From the NCBI GenBank assembly GCA_900074885.1, contig FJUW01000010.1, positions 62,001 to 126,000 on the forward strand: 64,000 nt of DNA, read 5' to 3'. The notes under the pieces are model-generated. The model had not been told where the DNA came from and searched no databases. It was given only the letters and a program-made list of their open reading frames with translations. This stretch comes from Rhynchosporium graminicola (lineage: Eukaryota; Ascomycota; Leotiomycetes; Helotiales; Ploettnerulaceae). Both the position numbers and the translations under genes were made by a program. Below are positions 55,073 to 64,000 of this stretch, piece after piece (position 1 is the first letter of the stretch; the number at the start of each line of letters is the position of its first letter).

Positions 55073-57160
55073 ATGAATTCCTACGAGCAGCATCAAATCC
55101 AGAATGGAGGCCACGGATACGAGCCTCCTCCCGTACAAATCGCAGGCCAAGCATGTTTGTCCTGCAAGAAACAAAAGAGAAAATGCGACAAAGCCCTACC
55201 AGCTTGCGCGCTCTGCAAGTCCGTCAACTTTTTAAATAAACTCCTAATATGCATGCGGTGGTACTGATCTGGTTGACCAGTCGCATGAACCGAGCCTGCG
55301 ACTACAGTGATGCTGCTCCTACGCCAACTAGCGATGACTTCAATGCTCTGAAGATGAAGGTCATGCAACTCGAATCAAGCTTACATGGCAGACACCAACC
55401 ACCTACCTCTTACACGCCCTCCTCGTCCAATGCTCTTGTGGAGGCGGCAAATCTTGGACAACAAATGCAACCCATATACAACCCGGCTCAAGAAATATCG
55501 TGGCAAGTGGTGCAGAACAGATTCCCTGCTATTGCTTTCCTCGATGGTCAGACTTTCAGATACGGCGGGTGAGTAGAGCTTTCATGATAAAGAATACTGG
55601 TTGACCGGAATAGTGTTGTCGTACCTAAGCCAAACGTTGAAATCCCTGGAGTATGTTCTTTTATCCATCCTGAATCTCATTGCTGACGCAAGGCAGGATG
55701 TTCTTCAACTCTTGGGTGATGCAAATGAGATTCAAGATATCGTCACCAAATACTTCGACACAGTCCATAAGTGGATGCCTATCGTTTCTCACAAACGTAT
55801 GACCCGGAACTTGGCTAATCCTCTGTGGGAGGGTGGCCCTGATCTTGGCCTACTGTTTCTATGTATGAAGCTTATCACGTCTACACCCCCGGATGGAATT
55901 GAGGCCACTCAAAGCTCACTCTACACATCTGCCAAACGCTTCATCGCTTTATTAGAGGCTACAGGCAGTGCATCCTTGCATCTACTTCAGGCAAACCTTT
56001 TGGTTACATGGTATGAATATGGTCAAGCCATCTACCCAGCTGCTTTCATGTCTGCTGGATGGTGTGTAAGGTACGGTAACATGCTTGGAATCAATGGGAA
56101 TGAAGAGGCAGTAGAGCTCCTTGGTCGGACAGTAAGATACCATCTCCAATCTACTCTTAGGGGGCTTGCTGATTTGATAACAAAGGATATTTGGGTTGAA
56201 CAAGAGGAAAGAAGAAGAACATGGTGGGGTGTGCTTCTAGCAGATAGGTACATTCTCCTCCGCGACCTTTTCGGCTTGGTATTAACTTCTGCTCTGCAGG
56301 ATTATTTGTATTGGTTCCCAGAAATACATTCAAAACTCACAAGAGCCTTCTTCGGAGGATATACTACCTTCTCCAGGCTATATTTGGGTGAGTTCTCCTA
56401 TTCATGGTACGCCAATCTCTAACCATCGATTAAGGAATCTGGTGAAAACACCGCTGCTGAACAACGGAAAGTTGGCATGCCTCTCGATGTAGCTGTTGAT
56501 CCATTTCAGCGCCTTTGTCAAGTCTACAGCTTACTGGGTGCTGTAATAGATCACCACTACGGCAAGAAATTGCAAGAAGAGCAAGATCAGTTCACATTTG
56601 CGACGCAGCTGTACTCCGAATTAACGAGTCTGATTATCAAGATTACCGAAGAGTCAAACAATGATCCAATCGTGATTGCCTCCCCACTCGCCCTAGCATA
56701 CAGTACCCTCTGTAGGCTTTGTGACCGCTATTGCCGCCCCTCGCCACGACCAGGAGCCTCGATGCCCGCCACCACAGCAGCCTCTGAAATGCAAACGCAA
56801 GCAATCGAAGGCCTTCGCGGCGTCGCTAGCATGATCAAGGAATTCGCTAACCAGGTATCAGCCGTCACTCCTCAACCTCAAGATCTCGACAGAACTAGTC
56901 CTATAATTATGGATGCGTTATATTCGGCTGCTGCGCACTTCGCGTGGATGGTTAGGGAGAGTGGTGATGAGACCTGTCAGAATGCTCTGGACACGCTGCG
57001 AAATACGATGAGAAAGCTGAGTATCCGGTGGAGAAGTGCGGCGGAGTATTTGCGGCTTTTGGAGGCACAGGTTAGTAGAAGCTCCTTGTAGACTTCTCTT
57101 AAGAAACGCTAAGTCATGAAACAGGAGTTCACGTATGCAGTTGGCAGTGCTGGATCATGA
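55073..57160 (+). CDS. Zn2Cys6 binuclear-cluster transcription factor
   Basis: Eight exons: 55073-55218, 55281-55568, 55614-55650, 55697-56131, 56186-56247, 56300-56387, 56435-57070, 57125-57160; 575 residues. The zinc cluster (C28, C31, C38, C45, C48, C55; CLSCKKQKRKCDKALPACALC then NRMNRACDYSD) is completed only by splicing the first intron, whose donor GTCCGT is weak. A heptad-like stretch LKMKVMQLESSL follows. The middle homology region (FMSAGWCVRYGNMLGING, VEQEERRRTWWGVLLADR) is that of fungal-specific factors. The last exon adds EFTYAVGSAGS. Targets are unknown. It lies divergent from the 2EXR gene and tail-to-tail with an MFS transporter, which it might regulate (inference only). Confidence 0.85.
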
Positions 57161-57691
57161 CTAACCTTTGATATGCAAGGCTGGCGCCAACAATTGTGTT
57201 GGCTTTGTCTTGTTATCTCCGGAGTTGGGATCGGGATCAGGCATTTTCGCAATGATATGTTGCTTTATTGTTCGAGGCTACTTGGGCGATGAATACTCAC
57301 TAAAACTTGTGCCTGAAGGGATACTTTAATTCCAGCACATGTCTTGAAGTTATCTCGATACTTTACAGAGACTCTACTTGCAAATATCCTTGCCATATGC
57401 CGTACAAGCATCTGGTAACTTTGGAGACAAATTTTCCCTGAATTGGACACGAATCTGACCAGCCTTGCATGGTTAAACGATGTTCGGACCTGTCAGCTTT
57501 CCCAGCTACGTAAGGATTGACGCATATGCAGGATTTAATTCGAGCGGAATCTCACACATCTTTTCTATTCTGCTCGTGCCGTGAAGACCTTTTTTGTAAT
57601 GTATTATTTTGCACTTAGATAGATCTATTCTGTGAGTACGATCTCGTTAGACGCTACTGTCTCGCGCATCCTCCTCACAACATCCAGATCT
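57161..57691. terminator. Convergent 3' region between transcription factor and transporter
   Basis: 531 bp between two gene ends facing each other; it must contain both polyadenylation regions. No repeat or RNA gene is evident. Confidence 0.4.
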
Positions 57692-59725
57692 TCAATTATC
57701 CCTATTTGGAGCATACTTCGACCAACTTCTAATTGTGGATCCATAGGAATAAAATATGTAAGGCACTGGCACCATAAGTGCAGAAATACAAGCCAGAATC
57801 GTAAGTCTCCAATGCACACCGACGTTCTGGTAAAACCTGCCAGCGAATTAGCACCTCCCTGCATTCATAGACGAAGAACTAGAATAAGAACTTACGGTAT
57901 GCCAACTACCGTCATTCCACCTGCGGCAATGTATCGTATCAAGGTCAAACTCGCCAGTGCGCTTGCGGCATATATCTCGTATGTATCGATGATGTACTGA
58001 TAGCTGCTCATGAAAATACAGAGGATGCCATATCCGAACAACACACTTGAGACCAGCCCACTCCAGTAAGAAATGCTGGGATAGTTCGTCCATCCCATCC
58101 AAAGTAATGAGATCGGAACAGCTGGCGCCCCGAACATGGCAAACCAAAGACGCTTCTCGGGGGGCAGCCTTGCTTCCGGACCATGAGTTTCTTGTATGGC
58201 TGCAAGATCTCTCTTCGCCCATTTATCTATATGACAGGGGAATTAGCAATGTAAATAACAAGAGTGTGTTACAGATGTCCCGAGATTATCTCTGCCTATA
58301 CTTACGGATAAGAGGAACAAGTAGAGAAGCGAAGCAAAGTCCGATAGCGATTCCGAGAAATGCTAAGCCGGTGATGCCTTCGCTGAAGCCGTACGTGTCA
58401 CCGAAAATATACGTTTACCCATCCAAGAAGGTAAACAAGATGATATAAATGACGGTCAAGTATAAAGCGAACAGAATAACGATCGGTTCCCGCACGGTGA
58501 GTAAGAACGGTCTGTATAATGCATGCGTGAGACGTTTCCAAAACGATTCGGCTCGAATCTCGACTTCGGCGACGTAGCGATCGTCACCGGTAATCTTGCG
58601 TAAGTGTGTGGCTTTCCATTTTAGCAAAATGGAAGCGAATGTCTCCGGCTGGAAGAACACGACGAGCGTAAGGATCAAGCCAGAGACGATGAGCGTTATC
58701 CATTCGCACCATCGCCAGGAGATGAGAGAACTTTGTCCGATAAAACCGCCTACCACTGGCCCGAAAATAGGGCCCATAAAGGCAGCATTGGCAAAGACAG
58801 GAAAGGTGTACACCCGCTCCATCGGGTCCCAGAGGTCGGAGAGAGAGCCACCGGCGCATGTCAAGGGTGTGGAACTAAAGAATCCAGCGAGGAAGCGGAA
58901 GATAATCTGAGCGGCAAAATTGGGAGCTAGAGCTGACGCCATAGTCCAAATCATGTAGATGGCTAATGTGACGATATACACAGGGTTCCGACCGACCGTT
59001 TCACTAATCGGTCCAGCAAAGAGAGCTCCTACGCCAAATCCGATCAGAAAGAGTCCTGTAGCTAACGATTCAGCAACTTCGCTGACGCCAAATTCTTCGG
59101 CTGCTTGAGTGATTGCTGCAGAGTCGACAGAGGAGGCAAATCCGACGATGAATCCTATCGAAGCAATGAGCATTGTGGCGCTGACCCGCGTACTTAAGGG
59201 CAGATTGTGAGGATTCATCGTGTCTTTCTCGGACTCGTAGCCGACAACGAAGACTTTCTCTCTTACTGGCAGGTCCTTGGAATTGGAATTTATGTTTGTT
59301 CTTGTTCCTGCTCTGGAGCGGCGTTTGGTGAGTTGTTCAGATAACTCGCGAACTTCAATTCCTGTCATTGTATGTCCCATTCGGCTTCCAAAGCTTTGAC
59401 TCGTATGAATTGTTGAAAGTGTGTTGTTCCTCCTTATGTCATTCTGATCCTGCGATGAAGAATGGTCGCCATTTTGCTCTCCTTGACCAGGTTGTTGTTC
59501 CCCCTTCTCCGGGTCGCGGGAATCGGGACTTTGGAGGTGAGATGCAACATCTGTATCAAAAGAGCTGTCGATGGAAGATGGTCTATGACCAAACTTTTCG
59601 TTTTCCGTGTCTCCAATATTGTGCTCTGTAATTCCTCGTTCCAGCTGCTCCGCACGCTTCTTGTCTCTCTCGTACTGATCCCTCGCGTGCTTCCAAAATC
59701 TTTTGTAGGCAAGATACGACTGCAT
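57692..59725 (-). CDS. MFS transporter (DHA1-type drug:H+ antiporter), interrupted by one in-frame stop
   Basis: Minus-strand exons 58306-59725, 57896-58226, 57692-57836 would encode about 631 residues. A long polar N-terminus precedes the MFS core: STRVSATMLIASIGFIVGFASSVDSA, the motif-A-like GPISETVGRNPVYI, RFLAGFFSSTPLTCAGGSLSDLW and GPVVGGFIGQSSLISWRWCEW. Codons FLDG-TAA-TYIFGDTYGFSEG contain TAA at 58415-58417, where related transporters have Tyr. After it the frame stays open through two well-formed introns to the end (VPYIFYSYGSTIRSWSKYAP). So this is a recent pseudogene, an error, or a gene using a 36-nt intron (58382-58417, GTAAAC...TTCAG), which would delete 12 residues. Truncation there leaves only the first half of the permease. 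Confidence 0.75.
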
Positions 59726-60227
59726 TTCTCCTACCGGAATATGTAATCACTCGACTTGCAAATGCAAACAACCTGATTGTTAATGGAAAAAAGGAAAATA
59801 AATACAGAGAAAGTTTACCTTTAGCTTGTTTCTAGGAAGTAGTAGTAACTCAGCGATGCCGGTCGTCATCGTTGTTAGCCCAGCCCATATCAAATACCTT
59901 TCAGGTCCATTGATTTTGTTGACATCATGCTGTACATACAGTACACGGGCTCGACCCGTACGCTACCTTAACGCCGAGTCCAGTGAGGTTAGTTGGCTGA
60001 GCTAGGACAAAAGGCACTCCGGCAAGAACGGCGGCTAAGGATAATTAGTTTATTTCAACGTCTTAATCATGAAGGTTGTGCATTGTAAGCCTTGGACGTA
60101 CAGCCCTCAAAATCAGTTATTTTGCCACTCATGACAATTCTTTCGCATCACTGTCTAGCTTCGCGATCTATGTACGATACTGTTACATGTCGAAATATCC
60201 CTGAAACCCACTAATCTCTCCATCCGT
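59726..60227. other. Intergenic, nothing recognisable
   Basis: 502 bp: promoter of the MFS gene and 3' flank of the reductase gene. A short inverted CTGTACATACAGTAC lies near 59930. No gene is seen. Confidence 0.4.
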
Positions 60228-61416
60228 CTAGAACTTGTAGACCTGATCCTTGGTGTAACCCAGTTGCTCAAGATATGAGCCATCGAGCTCGCCTTGATCG
60301 GAGGGAGACTTCTTTACACCAGAAATAGCCTTGTAGAGAGGAGGAGGTCCGCAGACAAAGATCTTGATGTTCTCTTCCTTTGGCTCGGGAAGAACAGTCT
60401 TCAAGAGCTCCTTGGTAATGTATCCGCTGTTTCCGGCCCACTTCGCAGGTGGATTGTCCAACACGTAGAAGGCGCGGAATCGTTGTGGGTATTTGTTCTC
60501 AAGCTCATTTAGCTCCTTCTTCAACAAGATATCTCCTTCGGAAACGTTTGCGAAGACCATGGTAACCTTCGTCTTGTCCTCTGGGTTGTTGAAGATAGCA
60601 CGAGCAACTTGGTACATCGGGGTTATTCCGGTTCCTCCAGCGATCAAGGCGACGTGCGTGTGCTTGTTTGCGGACCATGGGTATTTCGGAATTGGACCCT
60701 TGAAGTCGAGTCTCTGGCCTGGAACCATATTGTGCATGTGTGTGGACATGACTCCATTGGGGTACTTCTTTACGAGGAGATCGAGGTATCCCTGTTCATC
60801 TGCGTTCGAATTTAGAATAGAACATAGGTGTAAGTGGAAAGGTAAAAGATACCCTCATCATTGACCGGTGTGTAAGGTCTGATCGCTGCCTTCTCCATCT
60901 CTGGCCCCTTGTACTTTGTAAGGAGAGCGGATGCAACATGAAGACCGCTGACGTGGTCGCTCTCCGGCAATTCGAAACGGAGCTTCTTTGTGTTATGGCT
61001 GACGTCTTCAACACTGTCTAGTTTCAAGCTGATGAAGCCTTGTTGACCTCCAGTGAATGCAGACTTGGTTGTAGCTCCATCGACCTTTGCCTTCGCGGCT
61101 CCAACGGCATCCTTCGCTTTGGCTTCTGCGTCCTGAGCCGCACTCTTTACTTTCGCAGCGTTGTCCCCTGAACTGTAGAAGTAGTATCCAGCAGCTGCTG
61201 TTAATGCTGCAACTCCACTGTAGATAGCTGTGTTTGATCCTCCGCTGGATGGTTCGGTAGCATATCGACGAGTTTGCTAGTAAAAAATATTAGCTCCAGA
61301 TCCAAGCTCAATCCACAATGCAAGATTGACGGCCACACGTAGGTCAAAAGAGCTCCAATTTCGATACTTACTGTTTTCAACGGCTGGGCCGCTCTGAAGA
61401 CCTGTCTTGCAAACAT
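60228..61416 (-). CDS. MCR1: Mitochondrial NADH-cytochrome b5 reductase
   Basis: It transfers electrons from NADH through FAD to cytochrome b5 or other acceptors. Minus-strand exons 61372-61416, 60853-61276, 60228-60799 give 346 residues. The start [21 protein letters not shown] is a mitochondrial presequence, followed by a membrane segment ([18 protein letters not shown]) and an Ala/Lys linker; this arrangement distinguishes MCR1 from ER CBR1. FAD-binding RPYTPV (about 148-153), NAD-binding GGTGITPM (about 211-218) and the CGPPP motif near the C-terminus are all present. Length and the VYKF end fit the family. In yeast MCR1 is found in the outer membrane and intermembrane space (family knowledge). 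Confidence 0.93.
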
Positions 61417-62868
61417 GATGAAATGGTTATCCTGAGGACTGATATCAATTGAAACAGGAAAAACTGTAGTGGAGGGGGATTGTTGACCAAAGCTCCAATG
61501 GCGTATTATGACGCTTTCTACTCAAGACGCTAGGCTCAAAAAAGTTTAAAGCCATTGTTCAAAGCTTCGAGGAATATTTCGACGTCTCTATATTGCGTCC
61601 ATACCTTGTGGAAATAAATTCAATGGGTGTTTTTGAAAGTATTTAATGGTTAATGAAAGTGATTACGACTGAATAGTTGCTATTGCTAAAGACATCATCT
61701 GCCAGTATCCTCGCGCGCTCCAGCAAAAAATTCCGCTTCCAACTTTATTGGTCACTTCAGCTCACATCTTCGGACTATTGGTTGCCAAAGGCCGTATGAG
61801 CACGAGGAGCTGGAGTGACCATGTCGGACTTGGGTAGCCGAATGGAATTAAGCCACTTTTATCCCCTTCCTTTATTTGTTTACAGCTCGCTTTAGTTCCT
61901 TCGGTGAGAAATCAAGGTCTAGAGAGCTTTTGAGCACAAAGGCATTTAGGCAAGGTAAATATGAATGGGTCTAGCTCAAATAGACAACCTGCTATATCCC
62001 ACTGAATCGATTCCAAGACATCCCAAACGCTTACAGAACTTTTCATATTTACATCCTGCCCATGACTTGAAAAGCTAACGTGTCACAAGGCGGCGTGCTT
62101 TGCGTGTTAGTCAAAAAAAAAGGTATCCATTTGTTAAGTAAGAAATCACCGAATCTACCCAATCCCGGCGTCTTAAAACAATTATAACAACAACGTAGCT
62201 TTACAGGCTTTACAGGCTTCACTGGCAGTAATTATCACAGGTGCGCTCAGAGTAGATGGTGCGCCCCGTACATCCAGAAACTTCAGTACCTAAATCCAAT
62301 CCGCCGGTAAAACTTCTGTTAGAATCAGCCTGTTTGCATATGATCGGGGCAACACCAGTCGCCAAACCGAAGTTCAGACGAATATAATCAAAACACTTTA
62401 TTGGGATTAGCCAGAGGGTCGCCAACGACTCACCACATATCCTGGAATGGAATAGTTCCGTGACTTTGAATAATACTGGTTTGAATTGCCTCATCAAACG
62501 CGCTTTTAAGTACGGTGATTCCAAATTTTTTACGTGATGTCTTGAGCTTATCTAGAAACGTGTTACAAATAGATAAACCTCACTAAGTCGAAGACGAGCC
62601 TCGATTCATTTTGGCATGTACTTTGGCTACAACTTTCCATCCATTCCTGGCAGTACGAAGCCATTGGATGTCTTCACGCGCGATAGAACAATATCTAGAA
62701 ATCGAGTTTTGGTTTTGAGATCTCTTGACTTTCATGTATAAAATCTTGCCAACTTTACGCTCCTCCAAAATATAGTGGTATTATCCTAACATTCCCCAAT
62801 TACAAGCAATGACCAAAATTTTCCACGCACAGGGATTTTTCACCAGTCGCTAAGACCATGATTCAGGT
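61417..62868. other. Intergenic, 1.45 kb, with a doubtful small minus-strand frame
   Basis: It holds the MCR1 promoter and 3' flank of the transporter. A (CTTTACAGG)2 duplication lies at 62201-62218. Two short minus-strand frames (62219-62524, 62583-62768) have no recognisable domain. Nothing else is seen. Confidence 0.4.
62219..62524 (-). CDS. Doubtful small Cys-containing protein or gene end
   Basis: A 101-codon minus-strand frame whose second half (LATGVAPIICKQADSNRSF then GCTGRTIYSERTCDNYCQ) has four spaced Cys and reads like the end of a small secreted protein. The first half is not convincing and no signal peptide is joined to it. A 5' exon may have been missed, or the frame may be chance. 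Confidence 0.2.
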   Translation of the reverse strand: MESPYLKARLMRQFKPVLFKVTELFHSRICGESLATLWLIPIKCFDYIRLNFGLATGVAPIICKQADSNRSFTGGLDLGTEVSGCTGRTIYSERTCDNYCQ

Positions 62869-64000
62869 CTAGCTAGACCTGTCCTCAATCACACCAGCCG
62901 ACTTCTCATTCATAGCAGGCGGAGTATCAGTCCCAGGCTCCTTGCCCTCAACGTATGTAGCTTCAGGACGATGGTGCTTAGAAGGATGTTGCTTGCCCGT
63001 GATATCAAACCAGATAGCCTTGAATGTGAAGTACAGATTCTTGCGACCTTCCCAGATAGGGAAGACACCGACACACATAAGTGAGCCAATGAGCCAGATG
63101 ATACCAACGATGACCCAGCCAGAGAAGAACTTCTCGCTGAAGATGTATCCTGTGCCGTAAAGTGGCATTGGCCAGAGGATGAGGAGTGCAAGCGTCATGA
63201 GCACGGTCATGCCTTTTGCGATCTTGGATGCGCGGAGGAGCTTGACTTGTTCGAGTTCCCTTTGGGCTTCAGTGGTGTTCTCGCCAGGAACCAATTCGAG
63301 GTCTATGTCTGCTTCTTCTGCCAAGTCGTGGTCGTCGCCTTTGCGAATCGCGGCCATGGATTTCCAGTCGTACTTATCAACGCCGAAGATAAGTGTGAAG
63401 ATAGGTGTGAAGATCAGGGGTGAGAGGAGAGCCATAACGTTGCCTGCCAACATGGGATTGTTCGATCCAGTACAGGTGACATCGAGCTTTCCGCACGTCT
63501 TGGAGGCTGTTACCAACCATGCGATGATTGCACAAACAAATCCAGCTGGAGGGGTCAGAGTTGCAGCCCATTTGTTGTGTCCGGCCCACATTAGAGTCAA
63601 AGTCGCGGGAATTACAGCAGATGAGATGATGACACCCATCAACACGTAGAGATATCCCATACTGATACCGGCATAATGCACTAGATTGTGTCAGCACGTG
63701 ATGTTTTGACAGGGATCAGGTCACTTACATCCAACCGAGAGGGAAGCCATCGTCAAGCCAAATCCCACGACCATAGCGTGAGACATGTAGATAAGTCGTT
63801 TCCCACTGGCGCTTGGATTCAAGTAGGTCTGGTAAATATCGTAGGTGAAAATGGATGAGACTGCAATGAGCTCAGCAGACGATGCCGATGTTACAGCCAT
63901 GAAGACGATCAACAGTGTGCAGATGGCACCACCTGGACCGAGCAAAGCAACAGCAGCGTACGGTAGAACAAGACCTGCGGAGACGTCCGCGTCCGACATA
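62869..64000 (-). CDS. DUR3: DUR3-type urea active transporter (sodium:solute symporter family), 5' part outside the window
   Basis: High-affinity urea (and in yeast polyamine) uptake at the plasma membrane. Minus-strand exons seen: 63729 to beyond 64000, and 62869-63680, joined in frame ([19 protein letters not shown]). Family features: [16 protein letters not shown], the SSS-type motif [18 protein letters not shown] followed by [30 protein letters not shown], multiple further hydrophobic helices, and a hydrophilic C-terminal tail rich in Glu/Lys/Pro. The Met seen at 63999 is internal to the family alignment, so the gene continues past the right edge. Nitrogen-regulated expression is usual for DUR3, but the promoter is not in this window. 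Confidence 0.9.

Overview
This window is from a filamentous ascomycete (Pezizomycotina). Genes carry many short introns of about 45-100 nt with GT(R)AGT-like donors and CTAAC/CTAAT-like branch sites. The protein families are typical fungal ones: GH72 glucanosyltransferase, Zn2Cys6 regulator, 2EXR protein, VPS3844 protein. Gene islands alternate with repeat-rich or AT-rich intergenic DNA. A leotiomycete is my guess from overall flavour only. All exon structures were joined by hand from reading frame and splice signals; none has RNA support here.

Left part (1-16.6 kb) is the densest. It holds a 5'-truncated sterol-glucosyltransferase-like protein ending in a row of ubiquitin-interacting motifs, a long disordered protein with a Cys-rich C-terminus, a putative mitochondrial membrane protein divergent from a VPS3844 protein, and a PAF-acetylhydrolase-like esterase. 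From 16.6 to 22.2 kb lies 5.6 kb without a convincing gene. It is full of 4-6 nt microsatellites, two imperfect tandem duplications and a 14-bp perfect inverted repeat. At 22.2-25.5 kb is a large Ser/Pro-rich protein with a conserved Cys-containing tail.

The middle (25.5-47.3 kb) is gene-poor. It contains one doubtful small spliced gene, an AT-rich palindromic element with inverted termini (30.9-31.5 kb), an ankyrin-repeat pseudogene with RIP-like CAA/CAG-to-stop changes (33.0-35.4 kb), a low-complexity Gln/Thr-rich gene, another AT-rich island, an intact GPI-anchored beta-1,3-glucanosyltransferase at 39.9-41.6 kb, an amidase-like scrap, and decayed retroelement-like DNA (44-46.5 kb).

The right part (47.3-64 kb) holds a gamma-glutamyltranspeptidase with an apparent 8-nt micro-exon, a SAP-domain protein, a 2EXR protein divergent from a Zn2Cys6 factor, an MFS transporter interrupted by one in-frame stop, mitochondrial NADH-cytochrome b5 reductase (MCR1), and the 3' part of a DUR3-type urea transporter. 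Between the SAP and 2EXR genes is a hidden array of about ten 45-nt units, most with a GTC...GAC dyad. No operon-like logic or clear biosynthetic cluster is visible. The regulator/transporter pair at 55-59.7 kb is the only suggestive functional neighbourhood.
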